From Halomonas shengliensis (GTDB lineage Bacteria; Pseudomonadota; Gammaproteobacteria; Pseudomonadales; Halomonadaceae): a DNA stretch of 64,000 nt. The position numbers and the translations under genes are program-made. Positions 49,348 to 57,998 of the stretch are shown piece by piece (position 1 is the stretch's first letter; each line of letters starts with the position of its first letter). The notes under the pieces are model-generated. The model had not been told where the DNA came from. It made no database searches and saw nothing but the letters and a program-made list of their open reading frames with translations. The stretch spans positions 54,349 to 118,348 of the forward strand of contig NZ_FNIV01000010.1 of the NCBI RefSeq assembly GCF_900104135.1. The letters are read 5' to 3'.

Positions 49348-50574
49348 ATGAAACTGCACGAACTCAAGCAGCGATACAGCGCCATCGCCAAGGACATGCG
49401 GGCGCTGCACGACTCCATCGGCGAAGCCGAGTGGTCCGACGAACAGCGCGACCAGTGGAAGCGCATGAAGCACGACCTGGACGGCCTGAACGCCCAGATT
49501 GAGCGCGAAGAGCAGCTGCGCGACGCCGACCAGCGCTTCGTCGAGGAACACGAGGAGGAGCACCGCGCCGTCGCCGGCGAGGAAGAGCGTGGCGGCCCCA
49601 GCCTGGACGAGCAGCGCGCCGCCGCCTTCGACGGCTTCCTGCGCCAGGGCATGGGCGAGCTCTCCGCTGAGCAGCGCCAGGTGCTGCGCGAGATGCGCGC
49701 CCAGAGCACCGACACCGACTCCGCCGGCGGCTACACCGTGCCCACCGAGATGCTCAACCGCATCTACGAGAGCATGGCCGACTACGGTGGCCTGGCCAGC
49801 GTGGCGCAGATCCTCACTACCGACACCGGCCACAGCCTGGAATGGCCCACCTCCGACGGCACCGCCGAGGAGGGCGAGCTGCTTGCCGAGAACGGCCAGG
49901 CCACCGAGGGCGATGTGACCTTCGGCATCAAGAACCTGGGTGCCAAGAAGCTCAGCTCCAAGGTGATCCGTGTCTCCAACGAGCTGCTCAACGACAGCGG
50001 CATCGACATCCAGGGCTTCCTGGCCAGCCGCATCGGCCAGCGCCTGGGCCGCGGTGAAGCCAAGTACCTGGTGCAGGGCACCGGCACCGGCACCCCGGAG
50101 CAGCCCACCGGCCTGCAGACCGCGGTGACCAACGTCACCACCGCGGCCAGCTCCAGCGAGTTCACCTGGCAGGAGGTGAACGCCCTGATCCACAGCCTCG
50201 ACCCGGCCTACCGCCGCGCCGCGGGCTTCCGCCTCGGCTTCAACGACAACACCCTGCAGCTGCTTACCGAGATGGAAGACCTCAACGGCCGCCCGCTGTG
50301 GCTGCCCGAGGTGCGCGGCGCGGCTCCGGCCACCGTGCTCAGCGTGCCGTACTTCATCGACGCCGGCATCGCCGACCTGGGCGTGGATGCCAAGTTCATG
50401 TACGCCGGCGACTTCCAGCAGTTCGTGGTGCGCCGGGTGCGCTACATGGTGCTGAAGCGTCTGGTGGAGCGCTATGCCGACTACGACCAGACCGGCTTCC
50501 TGGCCTTCCACCGCTTCGACTGCGTGTTGCAGGACGCCGCGGCCATCAAGGCCCTGGGCGGCGCCGCCACCTGA
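49348..50574 (+). CDS. Major capsid protein, HK97 fold
   Basis: A 408-residue capsid subunit. Residues 1-105 form the charged coiled-coil delta domain that is removed by the protease; the mature protein probably begins near the AQSTDTDSAGGYTVPTEML block. FASTA-level landmarks are SLEWPTSDGTAEEGELLAEN, VSNELLNDSGIDIQGFLA and the C-terminal YMVLKRLVERYADYDQTGFL. Expected to form 420-subunit T=7 heads. Confidence 0.95.
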   Translation: MKLHELKQRYSAIAKDMRALHDSIGEAEWSDEQRDQWKRMKHDLDGLNAQIEREEQLRDADQRFVEEHEEEHRAVAGEEERGGPSLDEQRAAAFDGFLRQGMGELSAEQRQVLREMRAQSTDTDSAGGYTVPTEMLNRIYESMADYGGLASVAQILTTDTGHSLEWPTSDGTAEEGELLAENGQATEGDVTFGIKNLGAKKLSSKVIRVSNELLNDSGIDIQGFLASRIGQRLGRGEAKYLVQGTGTGTPEQPTGLQTAVTNVTTAASSSEFTWQEVNALIHSLDPAYRRAAGFRLGFNDNTLQLLTEMEDLNGRPLWLPEVRGAAPATVLSVPYFIDAGIADLGVDAKFMYAGDFQQFVVRRVRYMVLKRLVERYADYDQTGFLAFHRFDCVLQDAAAIKALGGAAT

Positions 50575-50601
50575 TCCGGCGACCTGAGTCGATGACGAAC
50601 C

Positions 50602-50629
50602 GCCGGCCCCGCCCTCGGGTGGGGCCGGC
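50602..50629 (+). other. Stem-loop after the capsid gene
   Basis: A 9-bp stem GCCGGCCCC/GGGGCCGGC with a 10-base loop, no T-run. It may act as an mRNA-stability element that raises capsid message. Confidence 0.5.
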
Positions 50630-50646
50630 CTCACTGAGGCAGCACC

Positions 50647-50994
50647 ATGCTCGAGCTCGAGATCATCAGGCAGCAGTGCCGCCTGGAGCCGGACGACACC
50701 GACGAGGACGCGCTGCTCGAGACCTACGCCACCGCCGCCCAGCGGCTGGTGGAGAACCAGACGGGCCGCACGCTCTACGCCACCGAGGGCGAGATCCCGG
50801 TGGACGCGGAGACCGGCGAGCCCACCGACGAGCACGCCCTGGTGCTGGATGACGACCTGACCACCGCGATGCTGCTGCTCATCGGCCACTGGTTCGAGAA
50901 CCGCGAGGCTGTGGTGATCGGCACCATCACCAGCGAATTGCCCCTGGCGGTGGAGGCGCTGATCGCCCCCTATCGCCACTACCAGATCTACTGA
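50647..50994 (+). CDS. Head-tail connector protein (gp6-like)
   Basis: A 115-residue helical protein of the HK97 gp6 adaptor family: YATAAQRLVENQTGRTLYAT and TAMLLLIGHWFENREAVVIG, ending IAPYRHYQIY. It forms a ring beneath the portal. Confidence 0.9.
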   Translation: MLELEIIRQQCRLEPDDTDEDALLETYATAAQRLVENQTGRTLYATEGEIPVDAETGEPTDEHALVLDDDLTTAMLLLIGHWFENREAVVIGTITSELPLAVEALIAPYRHYQIY

Positions 50995-51004
50995 GGAGGC
51001 CGCC

Positions 51005-51277
51005 ATGGCCAAGCAAGCCCCCGAGACCGATAAGCGCGAGGCGGCCGCCCCGGCCGAGACCGCCACTGCTGGCCAGGCCGAGACCGCCTCCGCCGCACCC
51101 AAGGCCGACAAGGCCACCCCCAAGCCCCGCACCAACCCGGCCATCAAGGGCCGGATGGTCGAGGCCAAGCTGCGCGCCCGGCACTGCCGCGGCGGCATCT
51201 GCAAGGAGAAGGGCCAGACCATGCGCATGACCGCCGGCGAGTACGAGCGCCTGAAGCGCCACGGCAGGGTGGAGTGA
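51005..51277 (+). CDS. Hypothetical structural-module protein
   Basis: A 90-residue protein with an Ala/Thr/Lys-rich disordered N-terminus (about 1-45) and a small C-terminal domain with CRGGICKEKGQTMRMTAGEY. May be a minor head protein. Confidence 0.6.
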   Translation: MAKQAPETDKREAAAPAETATAGQAETASAAPKADKATPKPRTNPAIKGRMVEAKLRARHCRGGICKEKGQTMRMTAGEYERLKRHGRVE

Positions 51278-51456
51278 TGGAGGCCGACCCGCTCGAGCGC
51301 CTGATCGCCGCGCTGCACGACCAGACCGCCGCCATGCGCGAGCTCGCCGAGAGCAATCGCGCCGTGGTGGATCTCGTCATCGCCCAGCAGGCCGAGGAGG
51401 AGGACGACGCGCCTGCGCCGCGCACCTTCCTCGACGGCACCCCGATGGATACCTGA
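51277..51456 (+). CDS. Small hypothetical protein
   Basis: A 59-residue acidic helical protein (DPLERLIAALHDQTAAMREL). The ATG at 51277 overlaps the previous stop by one base; GTG 51274 is an alternative. Confidence 0.55.
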   Translation: MEADPLERLIAALHDQTAAMRELAESNRAVVDLVIAQQAEEEDDAPAPRTFLDGTPMDT

Positions 51457-51470
51457 CCGGAGACTGACCC

Positions 51471-51755
51471 ATGGCACAAGCCACCGTACTGGCCGCCGGC
51501 ACCACCGCGGCCACCTCCACCGACATCGTGGTCGCCGCCGGCGAAAGCGTGACCGTTGGCATCTTCTCCGCTGCCGCCGCCCCGGTGCCGGCTGGCGCCG
51601 GCTTCACCGTGGCCCAGGACACCCCCGGAGCCGACAACATCGTCGCCCGCCTCGGCCAGCAGCAGCGCGCCACCGTGCTCGCCGGCCCCGGCACCTACCG
51701 GGTGAGCCGCCAGGCCTACACCGGCGAGGCCTTCGGCGTGTTCACGGAGACCTGA
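51471..51755 (+). CDS. Probable capsid decoration-type protein
   Basis: A 94-residue beta-rich, Ala/Gly/Thr-rich protein (TSTDIVVAAGESVTVGIFSA, then ATVLAGPGTYRVSRQ). Similar small proteins in phage structural modules bind the capsid or neck; assignment is tentative. Confidence 0.55.
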   Translation: MAQATVLAAGTTAATSTDIVVAAGESVTVGIFSAAAAPVPAGAGFTVAQDTPGADNIVARLGQQQRATVLAGPGTYRVSRQAYTGEAFGVFTET

Positions 51756-51756
51756 C

Positions 51757-51891
51757 ATGGCCGTGACCCGTAAACCGACCCGCAAGGTGGCCACGCGCCC
51801 CACGCGGCGGCCCAACCAGCTGCCGCGCAAGGGCGGCAGCCCGCCGGCGGTGCTGGCCCAGCCCACCAACCTCCAGGTTGAGGAGGTCTGA
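51757..51891 (+). CDS. Small basic phage protein
   Basis: A 44-residue Arg/Lys/Pro-rich protein (MAVTRKPTRKVATRPTRRPN). Overlaps the next ATG by one base. Unknown. Confidence 0.5.
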   Translation: MAVTRKPTRKVATRPTRRPNQLPRKGGSPPAVLAQPTNLQVEEV

Positions 51892-52226
51892 TGCAGATCG
51901 GCAAGCTGCGCCACCGCGTGCGCCTGGAGCGCCCCGGCCGCACCCAGGATCCCAACACCGGCGAGATGGTCGACGGCTGGGAGCTGGTGGCCACCGTGTG
52001 GGCCAGCGTCGAGCCGCTCAGCGCCCGGGAGTTCATTGCCGCTCAGGCCGGGCAGAGCGAGGTCACCGCGCGCATCGTGCTCCGCCACCGCGAGGGCATC
52101 ACCGCCGGCATGCGTGCGGTGCACCGCGGCAAACCGTATGACATCCAGGGCGTGCTGCCGGACCCCAAGAGCGGCCGCCACTACATCACCCTGCCCGTAT
52201 CGGAGGGCGTGAACGATGGCAGCTGA
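51891..52226 (+). CDS. Head closure protein (gp7/SPP1 gp16-like)
   Basis: A 111-residue beta-barrel protein, MQIGKLRHRVRLERPGRTQD and EFIAAQAGQSEVTARIVLRH, of the phage head-tail adaptor family that closes the neck. Confidence 0.9.
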   Translation: MQIGKLRHRVRLERPGRTQDPNTGEMVDGWELVATVWASVEPLSAREFIAAQAGQSEVTARIVLRHREGITAGMRAVHRGKPYDIQGVLPDPKSGRHYITLPVSEGVNDGS

Positions 52227-52452
52227 CAACCAACGGCCATTCCCACCGGAGTCACCCAAGACACGCCCGCTGGTGCTGCGCCGCGACAACTGGGGGCAGG
52301 TCGCCCTGCACGACGCCGAGACCGGCGAGATGCTCGCCGGCCAGGCCGAGGTAACGGTGCGGCAACTGCCGAGCGAGTGCACCGAGGTGACGGTCAGGTT
52401 CCACGCCCAGGGCGGGCAAGGCGTCAAGATCCAGGTGGACGATGGCGACTGA
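52216..52452 (+). CDS. Hypothetical structural-module protein
   Basis: A 78-residue beta-rich protein (PLVLRRDNWGQVALHDAETG, then VTVRFHAQGGQGVKIQVD). It overlaps both neighbours by about ten bases. Confidence 0.6.
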   Translation: MAADNQRPFPPESPKTRPLVLRRDNWGQVALHDAETGEMLAGQAEVTVRQLPSECTEVTVRFHAQGGQGVKIQVDDGD

Positions 52453-52954
52453 CACCCTCGGCGGCGAGATCCAGGGCCTAGAGGAGGTGCTGGGCAAGCT
52501 CAAGGCGCTGGAGCAGCTGCCGCGCCAGAAGGCCACCCGCTTCGCGCTGCGCAAGGCCGCCAACCTGGTGCGCGATGCCGCCAAGGCCAACGCCGAACGG
52601 CTGGATGATCCCAAGACCAGCGAGAACATCGCGGCGAATATCCGCGTCGGGCTCGACAAGAAGCGCTATCGCCAGGAGGGCGAGATCAAGATGCGCGTCG
52701 GCGTGGCCGGCGGTGCCAAGGGCTTCGCCGCCGCGGTGGGTGAGCTGCGCGGGGCCGGCAAGGGCAACCCCGGGGGCGACACCTTCTACTGGCGCTTCCT
52801 GGAGTTCGGCACCTCGAAGATGGCCGCCCAGCCATTCATGCGCCCGGCCCTGGAGAGCAACACCGGCGCCGCTACCGGCGAGTTCGTGACCCACTTCGAG
52901 AAGGCCGTGACCCGAGCCATTCGCCGCGCCAACCGCGCCAAGGCCAAGAGGTAG
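52442..52954 (+). CDS. HK97 gp10-family tail component
   Basis: A 170-residue protein with IQGLEEVLGKLKALEQLPRQ, AANLVRDAAKANAERLDDPK and FLEFGTSKMAAQPFMRPALE, diagnostic of the gp10 (tail terminator-associated) family. Confidence 0.92.
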   Translation: MATDTLGGEIQGLEEVLGKLKALEQLPRQKATRFALRKAANLVRDAAKANAERLDDPKTSENIAANIRVGLDKKRYRQEGEIKMRVGVAGGAKGFAAAVGELRGAGKGNPGGDTFYWRFLEFGTSKMAAQPFMRPALESNTGAATGEFVTHFEKAVTRAIRRANRAKAKR

Positions 52955-52957
52955 CCG

Positions 52958-53323
52958 ATGCATCCGCCCATCTTCCCGATCTGCGCCGCCGACCCCGCGG
53001 TGCAGGCCCAGCTCGGCACCCTGCCCACCCGGCTGTATGCCTGGGCCGAGGCGCCGCAGGAGGGCGCCACGCCCTACGCCGTGTGGCAGGTGATCACCGG
53101 CGCCCCCGAGAACCACCTGGGCGATGCGCCGGACGTGGACCGCTTCACGGTTCAGGTGGACGCCTACGCCCGCACCGGCGCCGAGGTGCTGGCCTTGGCC
53201 GAGGCGCTGCGCGATGCCATCGAGCCCCACGCCTACATCGTGCGCTGGGGCGACCAGACCACTGACCCCGACACCGGCCTGCGCCGGTACAGCTTCGACG
53301 TGAGCTGGCACGTGCTAAGGTAA
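52958..53323 (+). CDS. Tail completion/terminator protein (DUF3168)
   Basis: A 121-residue protein: YAVWQVITGAPENHLGDAPD, RFTVQVDAYARTGAEVLALA and the C-terminal strand RYSFDVSWHV. Forms the ring at the head-proximal end of the tail. Confidence 0.9.
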   Translation: MHPPIFPICAADPAVQAQLGTLPTRLYAWAEAPQEGATPYAVWQVITGAPENHLGDAPDVDRFTVQVDAYARTGAEVLALAEALRDAIEPHAYIVRWGDQTTDPDTGLRRYSFDVSWHVLR

Positions 53324-53328
53324 TGACA

Positions 53329-53360
53329 ATGCCGGCCAGTGCTCTAACACTGGCCGGCAT
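53329..53360. other. Perfect 13-bp inverted repeat
   Basis: ATGCCGGCCAGTG/CACTGGCCGGCAT with a 6-base loop, directly between the tail completion gene and the inserted HNH-AP2 gene. No T-run; may mark the insertion point. Confidence 0.7.
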
Positions 53361-53389
53361 CTAACCAAAATCGTTGCGAGGTAACGATA

Positions 53390-53857
53390 ATGGCTCATGG
53401 GATTGTACGTCGAACGTTTCACGGGTGCGAAGTTCTCGCCAGTGAAAAGGATCGCTCTTTGTTGATGGGCGACGGCTGGTATGTCAGCCAATATGGATAC
53501 CTGGTGAGAAGGGTGCGAGGCGCTCGTCGTGATGAAAACAAGGAGTTCTTTCACCGCGTTGTGGCTGGTGCGGGTCCTTCCGAACAGGTCGATCATATCA
53601 ATGGCGACAAGCTTGATAACCGAAGAGAGAATCTTCGGATATGCAGCCATGCTGACAACATGAAGAACAGAAAGACTCACAGAAATAACGGGAGTGGATT
53701 TAAAGGCGTCTACCCGGACAGAAACAAGTGGCGTGCCAAGATCACAGTGAACGGCAAAGTCCATCGGCTTGGTACGTTTGAAACTCCCGCTGAAGCTCAT
53801 GGAGCTTATTGCCGCGCTGCCAAAGAGTTTCACAAGGATTACGCGCGACTAAGTTAG
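53390..53857 (+). CDS. HNH endonuclease with AP2 DNA-binding domain
   Basis: A 155-residue free-standing homing-type nuclease. HNH_3 site: SEQVDHINGDKLDNRRENLR; AP2 domain: NNGSGFKGVYPDRNKWRAKI, then VNGKVHRLGTFETPAEAHGA. Its base composition and codon use are clearly less GC-rich than the surrounding tail genes, and it is bracketed by an inverted repeat and its own terminator, all signs of recent insertion. Confidence 0.9.
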   Translation: MAHGIVRRTFHGCEVLASEKDRSLLMGDGWYVSQYGYLVRRVRGARRDENKEFFHRVVAGAGPSEQVDHINGDKLDNRRENLRICSHADNMKNRKTHRNNGSGFKGVYPDRNKWRAKITVNGKVHRLGTFETPAEAHGAYCRAAKEFHKDYARLS

Positions 53858-53878
53858 CGCCAGAAACACCCTCCAATG

Positions 53879-53899
53879 ACCGCCTCCGGGCGGTTTTTT
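53879..53899 (+). terminator. Terminator after the HNH-AP2 gene
   Basis: ACCGCC/GGCGGT with loop TCCG followed by TTTTTT. It lies inside the late operon, so read-through (antitermination) is needed for the tail genes. Confidence 0.8.
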
Positions 53900-53926
53900 A
53901 TTGCCCGCAAGTAGGAGCCACACCCC

Positions 53927-54643
53927 ATGAGTAAGCTCGCTCAAGGTACCCACATCTTCTTCCTGGACCCGAACGATGGGTCGCCTGTCGTCACCCAGCT
54001 CAAGGGCGTGACCGACTTCAACCCCGGCGGCGCCCCGGCCAACCAGATCCCGGAAACCACCCTGGAAGACCTGGTGTATGAGAAATCGCGCGCCGGCCTG
54101 CGCGTGCCGGGCGCTGCCAGCATGACCATCAACACCGACGAGGTGACCAGCGGGCACTACCGCGTGTTCGAGCTCAGCGAGATGCCGCAGTCGCCCAACG
54201 TGTGGTGGGCGGTGGGCTGGAGCAACGGCACCGAGGCCCCGCGCACCGGGGGCAGCGTGGGCGAGGTCAGCGTCGATTCCGGCGGCTCCGGCTACACCGA
54301 GGTCACCGTGACCTTCTCAGCGCCTGACGACCCCGCCGGCACCCCGGCCGCGGCCACCGCCGTGGTCAGCGGTGGTGAGATCGTCAGCATCACCGTGACC
54401 GAGCCCGGCTCCGGCTACGACACCGCGCCCACCGTCACCATCAGCGACTCCGGCTCCGGTACCGGCGGCACGGCCACCGCCACCCTGGGCGATACCGTGT
54501 TCGTGCTGCCGGACTCCCGCACCTGGCTGCTGTTCGAGGGCTATGTCGCAGATTTCCCGTTCAACTTCGCCACCGACAGCATCGTCAACACCGATGTGCG
54601 CGTGCAGCGCTCCGGCGGCCTTAATTGGAAGAAGAAGGCGTAA
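53927..54643 (+). CDS. Major tail tube protein with inserted Gly-Ser-Tyr-rich domain
   Basis: A 238-residue tube protein. The core (residues 1-105 and about 188-238) matches siphovirus tail tube proteins (THIFFLDPNDG; PDSRTWLLFEGYVADFPFNF). Between them lies a repetitive beta domain with DSGGSGYTEVTVTFS and EPGSGYDTAPTVTISDSGSG, probably exposed on the tube surface, as in other phages with Ig-like insertions. Confidence 0.85.
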   Translation: MSKLAQGTHIFFLDPNDGSPVVTQLKGVTDFNPGGAPANQIPETTLEDLVYEKSRAGLRVPGAASMTINTDEVTSGHYRVFELSEMPQSPNVWWAVGWSNGTEAPRTGGSVGEVSVDSGGSGYTEVTVTFSAPDDPAGTPAAATAVVSGGEIVSITVTEPGSGYDTAPTVTISDSGSGTGGTATATLGDTVFVLPDSRTWLLFEGYVADFPFNFATDSIVNTDVRVQRSGGLNWKKKA

Positions 54644-54646
54644 CCC

Positions 54647-55084
54647 ATGGCCGATCTATCGCTCGACACCCTCCGCACCCAGGGCGCCTTCACCGGCGCC
54701 CCGGTCAAGAGGGAGGTGCGCTGGCGGGTCGACGACGAGGAGTACACCGCCACCGTGCACGTGCGCCGGCTCAGCTACCAGGCGGCGCTGTACGACGCCC
54801 AGGCCGCCAGCGGCCAGGTGGACAGCATCGCCGGGCGTATCGCGGCCAGCATCTGCGATGCCCAGGGCAAGGCCGTGTTCACGCCGCAGGACATCACCGG
54901 CGAGGCCGACCCGGAGCGCGGCGCTCTGCACCGTAACCTGACGCTCGCCCTGCTGGCGGTGATCGGCGAGGTGAATGGCCTGGGAAAGAAGCGGAGCCGC
55001 TCAGCGAAGGGGAAGAGCTCTGGCACGAGCTCGTCCTCAACGGCATCGGCGGGCGCACTATCGCGGAAGCGCAAGCGCGCCTGA
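54647..55084 (+). CDS. Tail assembly chaperone gpG
   Basis: A 145-residue chaperone for tail assembly. It contains YTATVHVRRLSYQAALYDAQ and an all-helical centre. After residue 112 the zero frame becomes Lys/Ser/Arg-rich and looks unnatural, as in lambda gpG beyond its frameshift site. The slippery sequence is at 54982-54988. Confidence 0.85.
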   Translation: MADLSLDTLRTQGAFTGAPVKREVRWRVDDEEYTATVHVRRLSYQAALYDAQAASGQVDSIAGRIAASICDAQGKAVFTPQDITGEADPERGALHRNLTLALLAVIGEVNGLGKKRSRSAKGKSSGTSSSSTASAGALSRKRKRA

Positions 55085-55299
55085 GCTACGCCGAGTATCA
55101 CCGCTGGGCGGCGTATCGCCGCAAGCGCGGCACCCTGCACCCCGGTCTGCGTGGTGACCGTGCCACCGGCCTGCTCGCCATGCTCTACATCAACGCCCAC
55201 AAGAAGAAGGGCGCCCAGCCGACCACGCTCTGGGATCTGCTGCCCTTCGAGGAAGAGCCTCCCATCTCGATGGAAGAGGCGATGAAGACCTGGCACTGA
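54647..55299 (+). CDS. Frameshift fusion gpGT
   Basis: Produced when ribosomes slip -1 on G GGA AAG (54982-54988), the heptamer used in lambda. Reading then continues EAEPLSEGEELWHELVLNGI, later ISMEEAMKTWH, to TGA at 55297-55299, giving 217 residues. The T part is expected to bind the tail tube protein and the G part the tape measure. The coding sequence is 54647-54988 joined to 54988-55299. Confidence 0.88.
54982..54988 (+). promoter_or_regulatory. Programmed -1 frameshift site GGGAAAG
   Basis: The heptamer is in the correct phase (G GGA AAG) relative to the gpG start and is identical to that of lambda G-T. Confidence 0.88.
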
Positions 55300-55317
55300 T
55301 CCTCCACAGGAGACCCC

Positions 55318-57078
55318 ATGGCCACCAATAGCCTCGGCCAGCTGACGCTCGATCTCGTCGCCAAGACGGGCTCATTCGTGGCCGGCATGAACAAGAGCCA
55401 GCGCAGCGCCGCCAAGTGGCGCAAGGGCGTGGAGCGCGACCTCAAACGCGTGGGCACCGCCTTTGCCGCCCTGGGCGTGGCCGCCGGCGGGGCCCTGGCC
55501 GGCGCGGTGGTGCAAACCGCCAACCAGGCCCGCGAGCTGCAGAACCTGGCGCGCCTGAGCGACACCAGCACCCAGCAGTTCCAGAAGATGGCCTACGGTG
55601 CCGGACGCTTCGGCATCGAGCAGGACAAGCTCGCCGACATCCTCAAGGACACCAACGACCGCGTGGGCGACTTCATCGCCACCGGCGGCGGGCCGATGGC
55701 CGACTTCTTCGAGAACATCGCCCCGCAGGTCGGCGTCACCGCCGACGAGTTCGCCCGGCTCTCCGGCCCCGAGGCGCTGCAGCTCTACGTCAGCAGCCTG
55801 GAGGCGGCCGGCCTCAGCCAGAAGGACATGACCTTCTACATGGAGGCCATCGCCAGTGACGCCACCGCGCTGATCCCGCTGCTGGCCAACAACGGCGAGG
55901 AGATGCGCCGCCTGGGCGACGAGGCCGAGCGCACCGGCAACGTGTTCAGCGAGCTGGAGATGGACCAGCTCGAGGCCATCAAGACCAGCATGGACGAGCT
56001 CACCGGCGCCGCCACCGGCATGAAGAACGAGATGGTGCTCGAGGCCTTGCCGGCTATCGAGGAGTTCAGCGAGCTGCTGAAAGACCCGCAGACGTTGGAG
56101 AGCGCCCGCGCCCTCGGCGAGGCGATCGTCACCGCCATGGGCTGGGCCGCCTCGGCAATCCGCGAAACGGTGGGTGCCGCCCAGGCGCTGGGGCGTGAGT
56201 TGGGCGTGATCGCCGCGGGTATCGGCGGGCTCGAGCTGGAGGAGCAGAAGCGGCGCATTCTCAGCGCGCTGGATGACCCCGGAGAACGGCTGCGCTTCTT
56301 CGGCCCGGATGGGCTGGTGACCTACTACAGCGAGGACGAGCTGCGCGCCGAGCTGGCGCGGATTAACCAGCAAATCGAGCAGAACGCCGCCCGCTACACG
56401 TTCGACATCGAGGGCGGCGCCGACCCCGGCGATGGTCGCTCGATCATGGAGGTATTCCTGGGCGAGGGGCTGGAGCTGGCCGACAAGGGCTTCGCCCGCG
56501 TGGGGGCCGCCGCCGATGCCGCCGCCGAGGCGTTGGAGGGGTTCTCGCCCAGCCAGTCGGAAGAGGTGGATCGCATCCTCGAGGCCGCCGGCCCCGGGGC
56601 GACCATCGACGCCGAGGGCCAGATCCGCGACGCCTGGGGCAACACCCTGCCCACCCTGCAGCGGCAGCTGGATGCCGAGCTCAAGCGTCAGGTCGACGCC
56701 TTCAAGACCGACCAGAACCTCGCCGCCGGGCTCGAGGCCGCCGCCCAGGCCTTCATCGACGGTGCCAGCGAGGCAGCCAAGGCCGCCTGGGCCAGCGTGG
56801 TGCCCCAGGCCGCCGGCGAGGTGGTGGATGGCGTGCTGCCCACCGGTGACCAGGGTAGCGCCCCGATCCGCTGGAGCGATGGCGTGGCCAAGGTAAGCGA
56901 GGCCGCGGGGCAGGTGGGTGGCGAGACGGCCGCCCCCACCGGTGGCCGCGACCTCGGCACACTGCACCTTGTGAACGACAAGGGCGAGCGTCTGGACGTG
57001 TTAGCCAATCCTGATGCCGCCGAATCCTGGCTCGCCGACGTGCTCTCCGGCGCCGCGGCCGGCAGCCCCTCGAGGTGA
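55318..57078 (+). CDS. Tail tape measure protein
   Basis: A 586-residue protein that sets tail length and helps DNA entry. N-terminal LGQLTLDLVAKTGSFVAGMN is the usual opening; a hydrophobic helix (FAALGVAAGGALAGAVVQTA) lies at about 49-68 and long helical stretches follow. At roughly 1.5 angstroms per residue the tail would be about 90 nm, short for a siphovirus. C-terminus Gly/Ala-rich. Confidence 0.9.
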   Translation: MATNSLGQLTLDLVAKTGSFVAGMNKSQRSAAKWRKGVERDLKRVGTAFAALGVAAGGALAGAVVQTANQARELQNLARLSDTSTQQFQKMAYGAGRFGIEQDKLADILKDTNDRVGDFIATGGGPMADFFENIAPQVGVTADEFARLSGPEALQLYVSSLEAAGLSQKDMTFYMEAIASDATALIPLLANNGEEMRRLGDEAERTGNVFSELEMDQLEAIKTSMDELTGAATGMKNEMVLEALPAIEEFSELLKDPQTLESARALGEAIVTAMGWAASAIRETVGAAQALGRELGVIAAGIGGLELEEQKRRILSALDDPGERLRFFGPDGLVTYYSEDELRAELARINQQIEQNAARYTFDIEGGADPGDGRSIMEVFLGEGLELADKGFARVGAAADAAAEALEGFSPSQSEEVDRILEAAGPGATIDAEGQIRDAWGNTLPTLQRQLDAELKRQVDAFKTDQNLAAGLEAAAQAFIDGASEAAKAAWASVVPQAAGEVVDGVLPTGDQGSAPIRWSDGVAKVSEAAGQVGGETAAPTGGRDLGTLHLVNDKGERLDVLANPDAAESWLADVLSGAAAGSPSR

Positions 57079-57080
57079 CC

Positions 57081-57347
57081 ATGGGCTGGACACGCGACAA
57101 GACCGAGCACGCCCGCCGCCTGGCGATCTGCGCCGAGTGCCCGCACGCGGTGCTGACCGTGGCCGGCGCCTGCGGCACCTGCCGCACGCCGCGGCTGATC
57201 AAGGCCGCCAAGACCGATGCCGACCTGGCCTGCCGCAAGCCCGGCTGCGGCGGCGAGATCCAGGGCAAGGAGATCCCCCGCTGTGGCGCCTGCGGCTGCC
57301 CGCTGGCCACCCGCGTCTATGCCACCTGCCCCAAGGGCAAGTGGTAG
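57081..57347 (+). CDS. Small Cys-rich zinc protein
   Basis: An 88-residue protein with four CxxC-type pairs (CAECPH, CGTCRTPR, CRKPGCGG and CGACGCPLATRVY), so it probably binds two zinc ions. Found in tail modules downstream of tape measure genes; role unknown. Confidence 0.75.
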   Translation: MGWTRDKTEHARRLAICAECPHAVLTVAGACGTCRTPRLIKAAKTDADLACRKPGCGGEIQGKEIPRCGACGCPLATRVYATCPKGKW

Positions 57348-57421
57348 CCTCTTAGCTCGCTTAGGAAACCTGGGCTATCCTGACCAGCCACACCGCGTTT
57401 CACACGAACAAGGAGGTCAGG

Positions 57422-57943
57422 ATGCGGATCATCGCGTTATCACTCTTGCTGGCGCTGCCCCTGGCGGCGGGCGCCCAGGTCAAATGCCCGGACGGTTCCT
57501 ATCGGCAGAGCTGCCCGGGCGGCGGCGGCCAGGCGATCAGCGGGGGCAACGTCTCCACCTACGATGGCCCCGCGCAGCAGTCGCTGCCGCCGCTGCAATT
57601 CAACTCCGGGGGCAGCCAGGAATCGCGCCGCTACCGCAGCGCCGGCGAGGCGACTCGCAGCGGACAGGCCCTGGAGGGGCCGCGCTCGGTGCGCGAGCGG
57701 GCGGACTCCGCCGGGCTCACCCGCAACCAGCTGGTGCGCGCCCGCAACCGCGGCAACCTGCTGGTGGGCATGAGCCGTAAGGACGTGGACCACATCATGG
57801 GCCCGCCGGATGACGTGAACACCTACGTCAACTCCGGCCGGCGCTGCGACAACCTGTGGTACCGCGACCGTGAGCGCGGCTGGCACACCCGCATCACCAT
57901 GTGCGGGGGCAAGCTGACCAGCTACGGCGCCGACAGCCGCTGA
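57422..57943 (+). CDS. Secreted BamE/OmlA-like protein (cargo gene)
   Basis: A 173-residue exported protein: signal peptide MRIIALSLLLALPLAAGAQ, a Gly/Ser-rich linker and a C-terminal domain with GNLLVGMSRKDVDHIMGPPD, LWYRDRERGW and ITMCGGKLTSYG, the VxxGMTxxxVxxxLGxP pattern of BamE-like folds. Two Cys near the end could form a disulfide. It is followed by a strong terminator, so it may be a separately expressed lysogenic-conversion gene. AAGGAGG precedes the ATG. Confidence 0.78.
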   Translation: MRIIALSLLLALPLAAGAQVKCPDGSYRQSCPGGGGQAISGGNVSTYDGPAQQSLPPLQFNSGGSQESRRYRSAGEATRSGQALEGPRSVRERADSAGLTRNQLVRARNRGNLLVGMSRKDVDHIMGPPDDVNTYVNSGRRCDNLWYRDRERGWHTRITMCGGKLTSYGADSR

Positions 57944-57998
57944 CCCCAACCGCAAGACACCCCAGGCCCCGCCAGCGTGCGGGGCCTCGTCATTCTGG

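Noticed and set aside
49192..51477. Minus-strand open frame of 761 codons
   Set aside because: Antisense to the capsid and connector genes, which match families throughout.
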